Below, one piece after another: positions 1 to 7,564 of a stretch of DNA of 16,864 nt. The notes under the pieces are model-generated. The model saw only the letters and a list, made by a program, of their open reading frames with translations. It searched no databases and was not told the DNA's origin. The translations under genes were made by a program, and so were the position numbers. This DNA comes from Clostridia bacterium (GTDB lineage: Bacteria > Bacillota_A > Clostridia > Oscillospirales > Butyricicoccaceae), in the NCBI GenBank assembly GCA_017548175.1, contig JAFYMZ010000120.1, positions 1 to 16,864 of the forward strand, given 5' to 3'. How positions within the stretch are numbered: position 1 is the first letter of the stretch; every line of letters starts with the position of its first letter.

Positions 1-639
1 CATCTCCCGCAGGAACAGTTCGGTCTCGCGGCGGGTGCCGCTGCCGGCCTCGCGGCTGATGAAGGGTTCTTCGACGATCCGGCGCACGGGGAAGCCGCCG
101 GTCAGATACTGGGCGTAGCGCGGCTCGTTGGGGGTGATGAGCACCAGCCGGTCATCGGCAAACTCTTTGCTGATGCACTTGGCGTTGTCCGGCAGCGTGC
201 CGGTAAAGCCCAGTTCCGCGTTGCGGGAGGTCACCAGATCGGCCACATCGGCGCTGTCGGTGGTCTGCACGTTGAACTTGATGTCGGGGTACTTTTCCCG
301 GAAGCTCTGCATCAGTTTGGGCAGGAAGTACTGACCCGGAATGGTGGAGGCTGCCACCGTAATGGTGCCGCGCATTTCGTGGAAGAAATTGCCGATGGCC
401 TGCAGGGCATCCTCCCGCTTTTGCAGGATCTCTTTGGCATAGCCGTACAGCAGTTTGCCTGCTTCGGAGGGATAGATCTCCTTGGTGGTGCGGACGATGA
501 GCTTGATCTTCAGTTCGCGCTCCAGCGCCGCAATATGGGAGCTAATGGTGGGCTGGGTCAGATGCAGCAGTTCACCGGCGCGGGAAAAGCTGCAGGTCTC
601 TACGACGTAGACCAGCGCTTCCAATTGTTTCATATCCAT
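1..639 (-). CDS. LysR-family transcriptional regulator, partial (probably selenium-metabolism associated)
   Basis: The reverse strand encodes 213 codons of a LysR-type regulator starting at ATG 639-637; the C-terminus lies beyond position 1. The start follows a strong GGGAGGA site (646-652) with 6 bases spacing. Residues about 17-37 (SFSRAGELLHLTQPTISSHI) form the helix-turn-helix. From about residue 90 an effector-binding domain begins (ITVAASTIPGQYFLPKL), and near the cut end is FISREAGSGTRRE, typical of CysB/CysL-like members. LysR proteins usually activate a divergent gene on binding a small ligand. The gene is divergent from selD, 104 bp away, and a LysR subgroup is known to accompany selenium genes, so control of selD or selenium use is inferred from context. 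The LysR call is secure; its target and ligand are not shown by the sequence. Confidence 0.93.
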   Translation of the reverse strand, partial: MDMKQLEALVYVVETCSFSRAGELLHLTQPTISSHIAALERELKIKLIVRTTKEIYPSEAGKLLYGYAKEILQKREDALQAIGNFFHEMRGTITVAASTIPGQYFLPKLMQSFREKYPDIKFNVQTTDSADVADLVTSRNAELGFTGTLPDNAKCISKEFADDRLVLITPNEPRYAQYLTGGFPVRRIVEEPFISREAGSGTRRETELFLREM

Positions 640-652
640 ACGGTATCCTCCC

Positions 653-681
653 TTGCGCTTCCGCGGCAAAAATGGTATAAT
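653..681 (+). promoter_or_regulatory. Predicted sigma-70/SigA promoter of selD
   Basis: A -35 box TTGCGC (653-658) and a -10 box TATAAT (676-681) are separated by 17 bases, with an extended -10 TG at 673-674. Transcription would start near 688, giving a leader of about 55 bases before the selD ATG. The -35 box abuts the ribosome binding site of the divergent LysR gene, so the regulator could occlude or compete here. A weaker reverse-strand promoter for the LysR gene (TATTAT around 679-684) is possible but not convincing. Confidence 0.75.
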
Positions 682-692
682 AGTAAAGGAAT

Positions 693-713
693 AGCAATGA
701 ATGAACCATTGCT
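693..713. promoter_or_regulatory. Inverted repeat between the LysR gene and selD (possible operator or leader hairpin)
   Basis: AGCAATG (693-699) and CATTGCT (707-713) form a perfect 7-bp dyad around a 7-base spacer. It lies just downstream of the predicted selD start site and about 64 bp upstream of the LysR ATG, a common place for LysR-type binding sites. It lacks the classic T-N11-A arrangement at its centre, so it could equally be a hairpin in the selD leader. Function is inference. Confidence 0.4.
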
Positions 714-742
714 TTGAACGCTCAATGAAATGGGGTGACAAT

Positions 743-1783
743 ATGGCCAAGGAACTGCCTTTGACGCAAATGACTTCCGCCGCCGGCTGAGCAGCCAAAT
801 TGGGACCGGGTGTCCTTTCGAAGATTCTGGACAACCTGCCCAATTGTCAGAATGACAATTTGTTGGTAGGTTACGACAGCAGCGACGATGCTTGCGTCTA
901 TCGCGTCAGCGATGATACCGCCGTGATCCAGACGGTGGATTTCTTTACGCCCATCGTGGACGACCCCTATATGTTTGGCCAGATCGCCGCGGCCAACGCC
1001 CTCAGCGATGTTTACGCCATGGGCGGCCAGCCCAAACTGGCGATGAATCTGCTTTGTGTGCCCAATTGCCTGTCTTTGGTCACCGTCCGTAAGATTTTGG
1101 AAGGCGGCCACGACAAGGCCGTGGAAGCCGGCTGTGTCATTGCCGGCGGCCACACCATCGAGGACAACGAGCCGAAATACGGCCTGTGCGTCACCGGATT
1201 TGTGCATCCCCACCGCATTTTGAAGAATGTGGGCGCGCAGCCGGGGGACGTGCTGGTGCTGACCAAGCCTTTGGGTACCGGCGTGTTGACCACCGCAGCC
1301 AAGGCCGGTTTGCTGGAGTCCGGACAGATCGAGGAGATGACCATGCATATGGCCACCCTCAATGCCAAGGCCGGCACCGCCGTGCAGGCGGCCAACAACG
1401 TGCACGCCTGTACCGACATTACCGGATTCGGCCTGCTGGGTCACTGCTATGAGATGGCCAGCGGCAGCGGCGTGACCATTCGCCTGAAGGGCGATGCACT
1501 GCCTTTGATGTCCGGCGCAGCCGAGATGGCCAAGATGGGCATCATTCCCGGCGGCGCATACCGGAATATGGACTATGTAAAGCCGCACTTCCGGATGCTG
1601 GATACTGCGCAGCAGTATCAGGTGGATTTGGCCGCAGACCCCCAGACTTCCGGCGGTCTGCTGGTGGCACTGCCGCAGGCAGATGCCGAAGCACTGCTGC
1701 AGACGCTGCAGCCCTTTGCCCCGTGGAGCGCCATCGTGGGTCGGGTATTGCCCGACACCGGCGCCGCCATCGAGGTGGAATAA
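743..1783 (+). CDS. selD: Selenide, water dikinase (selenophosphate synthetase), selenocysteine-containing
   Basis: SelD makes selenophosphate from selenide and ATP, the selenium donor for Sec-tRNA synthesis. Starting at ATG 743, just after GGGGTGA (732-738), the reading frame meets TGA at 788-790 and continues to TAA at 1781-1783. Reading that TGA as selenocysteine gives 346 residues, the usual SelD length. It places Sec at residue 16, in LTQMTSAAGUAAKLGPG, exactly where other SelD proteins carry the catalytic Cys or Sec; the following essential Lys is residue 19. Further family signatures are DDACVYRV, VDFFTPIVDDPYMFG, ANALSDVYAMGG, AGGHTIEDNEPKYG, CTDITGFGLLGH and DPQTSGGLL. An automatic call would begin at TTG 800 and lose the catalytic N-terminus. 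It is convergent with selC-selB-selA, whose products are needed to translate it. Product identification is very secure. Confidence 0.97.
788..816 (+). promoter_or_regulatory. Sec UGA codon and bacterial SECIS-like hairpin inside selD
   Basis: UGA is at 788-790. Eleven bases later, GGGAC (802-806) pairs with GTCCT (812-816) around the 5-base loop CGGGT; one pair is G-U. Bacterial SECIS elements lie within the coding sequence directly after the UGA, with an apical stem-loop about 11 bases downstream and a GU-containing loop that binds the SelB C-terminus. Spacing and the GGU in the loop match that pattern. The lower stem is weak. The hairpin was found by eye, not by folding software. Confidence 0.75.
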
Positions 1784-1796
1784 ACAAAAGACAAAC

Positions 1797-1829
1797 AAAA
1801 AGCGCTGCGTGATTCACGCAGCGCTTTTT
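1797..1829. terminator. Bidirectional intrinsic terminator shared by selD and selC
   Basis: A GC-rich, essentially perfect inverted repeat runs from 1801 to 1825 (AGCGCTGCGT and its complement, extendable to 12 bp). It is followed by T1825-1829 on the plus strand and preceded by A1797-1801, which gives a U-tract on the minus strand. It sits 17 bases after the selD stop and 7 bases beyond the selC 3' end, so it can end both convergent transcripts. Confidence 0.92.
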
Positions 1830-1832
1830 CTA

Positions 1833-1929
1833 TGGCGGGAATATGTGGGAATCGAACCCACCTAGGCAGCTCTTCACCACCCTCACTGGTTTTGAAGACC
1901 AGGGGGCACACCAGCACCCATCTACTCCC
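1833..1929 (-). tRNA. selC: tRNA-Sec (anticodon UCA)
   Basis: The reverse strand folds as a 97-base tRNA-Sec with an encoded CCA (1833-1835). The acceptor begins GGGAGUAG and pairs with AUAUUCCC; the eighth pair would be G-A and is mismatched. The D arm has the 6-bp stem and 4-base loop typical of bacterial tRNA-Sec (GGGUGC-UGGU-GUGCCC). The anticodon arm is CUGGU-CUUCAAA-ACCAG, with anticodon UCA at 1895-1893. A long variable arm follows, then a 5-bp T stem GUGGG/CCCAC with loop UUCGAUU. Its length, long extra arm and UCA anticodon rule out tRNA-Ser or tRNA-Trp. The RNA is charged with Ser, converted to Sec by SelA and carried by SelB. Confidence 0.98.
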
Positions 1930-1941
1930 GTATGCGGCAAA

Positions 1942-1970
1942 AATATACCATATTATTCCCAAAATGTCAA
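1942..1970 (-). promoter_or_regulatory. Near-consensus promoter of selC
   Basis: Read on the minus strand, TTGACA (1970-1965) and TATATT (1947-1942) are 17 bases apart, with an extended -10 TG. The predicted start is only a few bases before the mature tRNA 5' end at 1929. This lies wholly within the 95-bp gap between selB and selC, so selC is probably transcribed strongly on its own as well as by read-through from selAB. Confidence 0.85.
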
Positions 1971-2024
1971 GGGATCGGCATACTTGCCGCGAATTACATT
2001 GCGCTGCAGGGATATTTTTTGAAA

Positions 2025-3941
2025 TTACAGGGTCAAGGCGGCACCGGCACGGCGGATGTCGCCATCTTTTTTGGTCATTTTATTGCGGTCGTAATATTCC
2101 AGCACGGCCAGCGCATATTTTCTGGAAGTGCCCAGCATATCACGGAACTCCGCCAGCGTCAGTTCTTCCTTCTCGGCAAAGAAGGCGCGGGTCTGCTCCA
2201 GCACCCGGTCGAAGGTCTGCTGATGATAGTACAGCTGCGGCGTCAGCATCACCAGCTGACCGCTGGAAATCAGGCTCTCCAGCACCTGCTTGCAGTCCTC
2301 TTTTTCCTTGGGCAGGAACATGGGATAAATCTCATCCACACCGGGGACTTCCAGGTCGGCCTTGCGGTAGGTCTGCAGCAGCTTGTCGCGGATGGCATTC
2401 TGCCGCTTGGTGAAATGCACGGTGAACTCGGCCATGGCATAGCGGTCGGCCACGCGCTTGATGCGGCCTTCGGCGGCCAGTTCCGCCAGCACGCCGTCCG
2501 CCACCGCAAGTTCGGTACCGGGCAGCAGTTTCTGCCGCAGTTCGGCCAGCTTCATGCCGGCGTGGAGCGGATTGGCTGCGTGATAGGCTTCCAGCAGTTT
2601 GCGGCAGCCTTCCCAAGCCTGATCCAGCACCGATGCCGCCAGATAGCGGGCGGGCAGCAGTTCCAGCACCTTGCCCAGTGCCACCAGTTCTTCCAACTGG
2701 GCGCGCAGGTCTTCTTCCTCCAGATTCAGCTCGCCGCACAGTTTCTGTGCCGTGGGCAGGCCGTAGCCGAAGCCGGCCACCGTCTGCAGCAGTTTCTGGT
2801 TGCCGGAGCCGCTTTCGCGGATGGCCAGCGCTTCCAGCACGGCTTTGTCGCCGGCTTTGTGGCGCAGGGGGGCTTCGTCCAGAATCACGCCGCCGCCGAT
2901 GGTTTCCAGCGGCGAGTAAAAGCGGATGACGAATCGGTCACCGCGCTTGGAGGCCAGCGGCTCGGTGAGGCGCAGCTGCGCGTAGCAGCTGTCACCGGGC
3001 AGCAGGCTTTCCCGATCCAGCAGCACCACTTTGGCCAGCATCACGCTGGAGCCGTGGTAAAAATGCACCTGCGACTGGGTCAGAATGGTGCGCTGGGAGT
3101 TTTTCAGATTTTGCAGGCGCACGTCCAGCATACGGCTGATCTTCACCGTGTCGGGACGCGCCACAGTGTCGCCGCGCTGCACGTCGGTCTTTTTCAGACC
3201 GGCCAGATTGATGGCGACGCGCTGACCTGCACAGGCGGTGTCGGCATCCTTGCCGTGCACCTGAATGCTGCGCACCTTGGCGCGCAGGCCGGAGGGCACC
3301 AGTTCGGCGATCTCATCCTTACGGACGCTGCCCTCGATGAGGGTGCCGGTGACTACGGTGCCGAAGCCGTCCACCGAGAATACACGGTCAATGGGCAGGC
3401 GGAAGGGCGTGCGCAGGTTCTTTTCGGCAGCGGACTTGACCAGTCCGTGGAGATGCTGCCGCAGTTCGGGGATGCCCTGGCCGGTATAAGCAGACACGGG
3501 CATCACAGGCTTGCCCTCCAGGAAGGTGCCTTTGACGCGCTCGCGCACGTCCTCTGCGATCATTTCCACCCACTCGGGGTCTACCATATCGGCCTTGGTG
3601 ATGACCACCAAACCCTCTTGGATGCCCAGCAGGCTGAGGATGCCCAGATGTTCTACCGTCTGGGGCATAAAGCCTTCGTCGGCGGCCACCACCAGCATTG
3701 CCAGGTCGATGCCGCCGGCACCGGCCAGCATATTTTTGATAAACTTTTCGTGGCCGGGCACGTCCACCAGACCGGCTTGGGTGCCGTCATTAAAATCCAG
3801 ATGGGCGAAGCCCAAATCGATGGTGATGCCGCGCTTTTTTTCTTCCACCAAACGGTCGGTATCAATGCCGGTCAGCGCCTTGACCAGCAGCGTTTTGCCG
3901 TGGTCAACGTGGCCGGCGGTGCCAATAATCACGTGTTTCAT
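2025..3941 (-). CDS. selB: Selenocysteine-specific elongation factor SelB
   Basis: SelB is the GTP-dependent factor that binds Sec-tRNA and the SECIS hairpin and delivers Sec to the ribosome at UGA. The 638-residue protein starts at ATG 3941 behind GGAGGAAG. The G domain shows GHVDHGKT (10-17), the switch region RGITIDLGF (38-46), DVPGHEKF (60-67) and TKAD (115-118). EF-Tu-like beta-barrel domains II and III follow to about residue 350. The last roughly 250 residues form the SelB-specific winged-helix extension; [20 protein letters not shown] and [16 protein letters not shown] near the C-terminus belong to the final RNA-binding winged helices. Its ATG overlaps the selA stop by 4 bases (3938-3941), indicating translational coupling. 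Full-length and secure. Confidence 0.98.
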   Translation of the reverse strand: MKHVIIGTAGHVDHGKTLLVKALTGIDTDRLVEEKKRGITIDLGFAHLDFNDGTQAGLVDVPGHEKFIKNMLAGAGGIDLAMLVVAADEGFMPQTVEHLGILSLLGIQEGLVVITKADMVDPEWVEMIAEDVRERVKGTFLEGKPVMPVSAYTGQGIPELRQHLHGLVKSAAEKNLRTPFRLPIDRVFSVDGFGTVVTGTLIEGSVRKDEIAELVPSGLRAKVRSIQVHGKDADTACAGQRVAINLAGLKKTDVQRGDTVARPDTVKISRMLDVRLQNLKNSQRTILTQSQVHFYHGSSVMLAKVVLLDRESLLPGDSCYAQLRLTEPLASKRGDRFVIRFYSPLETIGGGVILDEAPLRHKAGDKAVLEALAIRESGSGNQKLLQTVAGFGYGLPTAQKLCGELNLEEEDLRAQLEELVALGKVLELLPARYLAASVLDQAWEGCRKLLEAYHAANPLHAGMKLAELRQKLLPGTELAVADGVLAELAAEGRIKRVADRYAMAEFTVHFTKRQNAIRDKLLQTYRKADLEVPGVDEIYPMFLPKEKEDCKQVLESLISSGQLVMLTPQLYYHQQTFDRVLEQTRAFFAEKEELTLAEFRDMLGTSRKYALAVLEYYDRNKMTKKDGDIRRAGAALTL

Positions 3942-5329
3942 ACCGCTTCCTCCGCCACACGGCTTGCGATATAGTCGAAATCTTCTTCAAACAGGGTGCG
4001 CACATCCAGCAGATAGCGGTCGCGGACGATGCGGCCCACGATGGGGGTCTCGCCGCCAAGGCGCAGGCGCGTTTCCAAGCCGTCCACACTGCAGGAAGCA
4101 GGGTCGATGGCTACGGCATAGGTATCCAGCAGCTGGGTGGGCACACTGCCGCCACCCACCTGATCCTGTTCGGGGATGACTTCAGCCTTGACGGGGCCGC
4201 AAGCCAGAATCTTGGCCAGCAGCGCGTCGGCCTTGGCCTTCAGCACTTCCGGCTTGACGGCCAGCATTGCCAGCGTGGGGATCTCTTGCTCGGCACGGGT
4301 CAGGTCCAGATAGCCGGAGAGGGTCGCTTCCAGCGCGGCCAGCGTCATCTTATCCAGACGGACGGCGCGGGCCAGCGGGTGTTTTTTCAGCATATCGATC
4401 ATATTCTTGCGGCCGATGATAATGCCTGCCTGCGGGCCGCCCAGCAGTTTATCACCGCTGAAGCTGATGATATCCACACCGGCGCGGACGCTGTCCATCA
4501 CGGTGGGTTCGCCGTGGAGGCCGTAGCGCTCCAGATCGCACAGGCTGCCGCTGCCCAGATCTTCGATGACGGGCAGGTCATACTTTTCGCCCAGCCAAAC
4601 CAAATCTTCCAGCGGTACGGACTCGGTGAAGCCCATGATCTTGAAGTTGCTGGTGTGCACCTTCAGCAGGGCGCAGGTTTCTGCGCCGATGGCCCGTTCG
4701 TAATCGGACAGATGGGTCTTGTTGGTGGCACCCACTTCACGAAGGCGGCAGCCGCACTGCTCCATGATTTCGGGAATGCGAAAAGAGCCGCCGATCTCCA
4801 CCAGTTCGCCGCGGGAGGTGATGACCTCGCCGCCCTTGCCCAGCGCGCTGAGGATGAGCAGCACGGCAGCGGCGTTGTTGTTCACCGCCATTGCGGCTTC
4901 GGCACCGGTGACCTTGCACAGCAGGTCTTCCACGTGGCTATGGCGCGAACCGCGCTTGCCGGCCTGCAGGTCATACTCCAGCGTGGAATATCCGCGTGCG
5001 GCTGCATAGACCGCATCCGCTGCCCGCTTCGACAGGCAGGCGCGACCCAGATTGGTATGCAGCACCACGCCGGTGGCATTGATCACCGGGCGCAGGCTGG
5101 GCTTTGCAGCCGCCTGTGCTGCCAGACAGATCTGCCGGCACAAGTCTTCCTTGGCGGGCATTTCCCGGCATTCACCGGCCAAAATATCCAGTCGCAGGGC
5201 ATCCAGCCGTGCGCGCACCAGATCGGTGACCACGGCGGGAGCCAAAACCTCGCGCAGCGCTGCCACTTCGGGCTGCTGCAGCAGTTCGTCTACTTTGGGG
5301 ATGCTTTTCAGCAATTGATTTCGTTCCAC
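3938..5329 (-). CDS. selA: L-seryl-tRNA(Sec) selenium transferase
   Basis: SelA is the PLP enzyme that converts Ser-tRNA(Sec) to Sec-tRNA(Sec) using selenophosphate. The protein has 463 residues, the normal bacterial length. The N-terminal tRNA-binding region begins [40 protein letters not shown] (81-100) is the family signature, and [16 protein letters not shown] holds the PLP lysine at residue 294. The start is GTG (5329-5327), not ATG, chosen because GGGAGGA (plus-strand 5336-5342) is well placed and the N-terminus matches known SelA proteins. It is the first gene of selA-selB on the minus strand, with a clear promoter about 60 bases upstream. The protein is cytoplasmic and works as a large oligomer in known cases. 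Identification is secure. Confidence 0.98.
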   Translation of the reverse strand: MERNQLLKSIPKVDELLQQPEVAALREVLAPAVVTDLVRARLDALRLDILAGECREMPAKEDLCRQICLAAQAAAKPSLRPVINATGVVLHTNLGRACLSKRAADAVYAAARGYSTLEYDLQAGKRGSRHSHVEDLLCKVTGAEAAMAVNNNAAAVLLILSALGKGGEVITSRGELVEIGGSFRIPEIMEQCGCRLREVGATNKTHLSDYERAIGAETCALLKVHTSNFKIMGFTESVPLEDLVWLGEKYDLPVIEDLGSGSLCDLERYGLHGEPTVMDSVRAGVDIISFSGDKLLGGPQAGIIIGRKNMIDMLKKHPLARAVRLDKMTLAALEATLSGYLDLTRAEQEIPTLAMLAVKPEVLKAKADALLAKILACGPVKAEVIPEQDQVGGGSVPTQLLDTYAVAIDPASCSVDGLETRLRLGGETPIVGRIVRDRYLLDVRTLFEEDFDYIASRVAEEAV

Positions 5330-5384
5330 GGGTATTCCTCCCTTTTATGTCAGGACACAAGGTCAGTCATTTTTATCCAAGTTT

Positions 5385-5413
5385 ATTATAATCCGCTTTT
5401 TTCCATTTGTCCA
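5385..5413 (-). promoter_or_regulatory. Predicted promoter of selA-selB
   Basis: On the minus strand TGGACA (5413-5408) and TATAAT (5390-5385) are exactly 17 bases apart, 5 of 6 and 6 of 6 matches to the sigma-70 consensus. The start site would be near 5378, about 50 bases before the selA GTG. The promoter lies after the opp terminator, so selAB is a separate transcription unit. Confidence 0.85.
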
Positions 5414-5474
5414 TTAAAAGAAAAAACAAATATGTCGAATTTATAGAAAAAATCTTTCGATGCATTCCGGGAAT

Positions 5475-5510
5475 AAAAAAACAAGCACCAAGGCAATGCC
5501 TTGGTGCTTG
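5475..5510 (-). terminator. Intrinsic terminator of the opp operon
   Basis: CAAGCACCAAGGC (5482-5494) and its exact complement (5498-5510) form a 13-bp stem with a 3-base loop. On the minus strand it is followed by a T-tract (plus-strand A run 5475-5481). It lies 17 bases after the oppF stop and insulates the selA promoter from opp transcription. Confidence 0.93.
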
Positions 5511-5527
5511 TGATTGGTGTTTGGCAA

Positions 5528-6481
5528 TTACTCGGCCAGACCCAGTTCCTTCTTGATGTCTGCCAGCTCGGAGGGAGTGCAGTACACGAAGTGCTCGGGT
5601 TCAACCTCAACCAGGCTGAACTGCTCGTCGGGATACTTATGATCGCGCTTGGGATCATAGTCGAAACGCTGACGATTCTTTTCAGTGATGGGGTTGGGCT
5701 CGGGAATTGCGGACAGCAGAGCCTTGGTGTAAGGATGCAGGGGATGAGCGTACAGATCGTCACCCTTTGCCAGCTCAACCAGCTTACCGAAGTACATAAC
5801 GCCGATACGATCGGAGAAGTACTTAACGACGGACAGGTTATGAGCGATGAACAGGATGGTCAGACCCATCTCTTCCTTCAGGTCGTTCAGCAGGTTAATA
5901 ACCTGAGCCTGAATGGACACGTCCAGAGCGGAAACGGGCTCGTCGGCGATGATCAGCTTGGGCTCGGTGATGATAGCACGAGCGATACCGATACGCTGAC
6001 GCTGACCGCCGGAGAACTCATGGGGATAACGGGTTGCATGCTCTTCGGTCAGACCGACCTTGCGCAGCATAGCGACCACGCGATCATGGATCTCCTTGGG
6101 ATCGGTGATGCCACGGATCTTCAGACCCTCACCAACGATTTCCTGAATGGTCATACGAGGATTCAGGGATTCGATGGGATCCTGGAAGATCATAGCGATG
6201 TTGCTGGTCAGGAACTTGCGCAGCTCGTTGGTCATCTTGCCGGCAATGTCCTTACCGTCGAAGTACATCTCACCACCGGTGGGATTGTACAGACGGATGA
6301 TGGTACGGCCGGTGGTGGTCTTACCACAACCGGACTCACCTACCAGACCAAAGGTCTCAGCGGGGCGGATGCCGAAGCTGACGTGGTCCACAGCGTGAAC
6401 GGTCATCTTCTTCTTGCCGCGGCCGGAGCTAAAGGACTGGCAAAGATCTTTTACTTCAAGAATGTACTTGGAATCAGCCAT
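5528..6481 (-). CDS. oppF: Oligopeptide ABC transporter ATP-binding protein OppF-like
   Basis: This is one of the two ATPases that power peptide import through OppB and OppC. The 317 residues show Walker [10 protein letters not shown] (48-56), Q-loop Q100 in MIFQDP, signature FSGGQRQRI (156-164), Walker B LIIADEP (176-182), and the H-loop histidine at about 214. The C-terminal Opp extension ends with [11 protein letters not shown]; the cluster of cysteines that many OppF/DppF proteins use to hold a 4Fe-4S centre is reduced here to a single Cys. The ATG follows GGAGG and overlaps oppD by 8 bases. It is the last gene of the operon. The substrate cannot be told apart (oligopeptide or dipeptide) from the ATPase alone. 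Confidence 0.95.
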   Translation of the reverse strand: MADSKYILEVKDLCQSFSSGRGKKKMTVHAVDHVSFGIRPAETFGLVGESGCGKTTTGRTIIRLYNPTGGEMYFDGKDIAGKMTNELRKFLTSNIAMIFQDPIESLNPRMTIQEIVGEGLKIRGITDPKEIHDRVVAMLRKVGLTEEHATRYPHEFSGGQRQRIGIARAIITEPKLIIADEPVSALDVSIQAQVINLLNDLKEEMGLTILFIAHNLSVVKYFSDRIGVMYFGKLVELAKGDDLYAHPLHPYTKALLSAIPEPNPITEKNRQRFDYDPKRDHKYPDEQFSLVEVEPEHFVYCTPSELADIKKELGLAE

Positions 6482-7544
6482 TGTTGACCTCCTCTCCCAT
6501 CTGCTTCATGCGGTCGATACGAGCCTTCAGCACGGGAGGCATTTCGATGGTATGCATCTCTGCAGCCTTGGGATGCAGCAGCCAAGTAGCAGCCAGATGG
6601 GTATCAGACAGCCGGAAGTAGGGGGGCTCCTGCTCAAAGTCGATCTTCATTGCATAACGGTTACGAGCCGCAAATGCATCGCCCTTGGGGGGATAGATCA
6701 TGTTGGGAGGAGTACCGGGGATGGCCATCAGACGCTCCTTGGTCTGCAGGTCGGGCATGGAGCTCAGCAGAGCCCAGGTGTAGGGATGTGCGGGCTGGAA
6801 GAAGATTTCGTCAGCAGTACCGGTCTCAACGATCTTACCGGCATACATAACGTTCACGCGGTCAGCCATATTTGCAACAACGCCCAGGTCATGGGTGATG
6901 AAGATAACGGACAGGTTGCGCTCTTCCTTGATCTTGTTGATCAGTTCCAGAATCTTAGCCTGAACGGTAACGTCCAGAGCGGTGGTGGGCTCGTCGCAGA
7001 TCAGGATCTCGGGGTCACCGGCCAGTGCGATAGCGATAACGATACGCTGACGCATACCACCGGAGAACTGGAAGGGATACTGATCGAAACGCTGCTCAGC
7101 GTGGGGAATACCAACAGCCTGCATCAGTTCGATGGCGCGGGCCTTGGCTTCTTCCTTGGTCATCTTCTTGTGCAGATGCAGAACTTCAGTGATCTGCTGA
7201 CCGATCTTCATGATGGGGTTCAGAGCGGACAGGGGATCCTGGAAGATCAGACCGATACGCTTACCGCGGATCTGGTGGAAGTCTTCTTCCTTGATTTTGG
7301 TCAGGTCCATGCCATCGTACAGGATCTCGCCCTCTTCGATGATAGCGTTACCAGCCAGAATACCCAGGATCGCACGGATGCTCTGGGACTTACCGGAACC
7401 GGACTCACCAACGATGGCCAGAGTCTCGCCACGATGCAGATCGTAACTGACGCCACGGACAGCCTGAACCAGACCGCCGTATGCACGGAAACTAACACGC
7501 AGGTCCTTTACAGAAAGGACAACTTCATTGTAATTTACAGCCAT
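6474..7544 (-). CDS. oppD: Oligopeptide ABC transporter ATP-binding protein OppD-like
   Basis: This is the second, non-identical ATPase of the peptide importer. The 356 residues carry Walker A GESGSGKS (46-53), Q-loop Q102, signature FSGGMRQRI (160-168), Walker B LICDEP (181-186) and H-loop H218. The C-terminal Opp/Dpp domain (FAARNRYAMKIDFEQEPPYF and beyond) is complete, but it contains no cysteine, whereas many OppD/DppD homologues have an RCPYA...C...C cluster binding 4Fe-4S. The gene begins 20 bases after oppC with a GGAG site and overlaps oppF by 8 bases, so the two ATPases are translated together. Function is secure at family level. Confidence 0.95.
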   Translation of the reverse strand: MAVNYNEVVLSVKDLRVSFRAYGGLVQAVRGVSYDLHRGETLAIVGESGSGKSQSIRAILGILAGNAIIEEGEILYDGMDLTKIKEEDFHQIRGKRIGLIFQDPLSALNPIMKIGQQITEVLHLHKKMTKEEAKARAIELMQAVGIPHAEQRFDQYPFQFSGGMRQRIVIAIALAGDPEILICDEPTTALDVTVQAKILELINKIKEERNLSVIFITHDLGVVANMADRVNVMYAGKIVETGTADEIFFQPAHPYTWALLSSMPDLQTKERLMAIPGTPPNMIYPPKGDAFAARNRYAMKIDFEQEPPYFRLSDTHLAATWLLHPKAAEMHTIEMPPVLKARIDRMKQMGEEVNNG

Positions 7545-7564
7545 TTTTCTTTCTCCTTTCCTGC

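Noticed and set aside
722..1798. 358-codon minus-strand frame opposite selD
   Set aside because: Antisense of selD, whose family motifs are clear; His/Gly/Gln-rich translation is typical of a shadow frame.
1932..3974. Open frame of 680 codons on the plus strand opposite selB
   Set aside because: It is antisense to an unmistakable SelB. Its Gln/His-rich, low-complexity translation and length come from the avoidance of TTA, CTA and TCA codons in the real gene.
4286..5446. Long plus-strand frame opposite selA
   Set aside because: Shadow of selA; it runs into the selA promoter and has no ribosome site.
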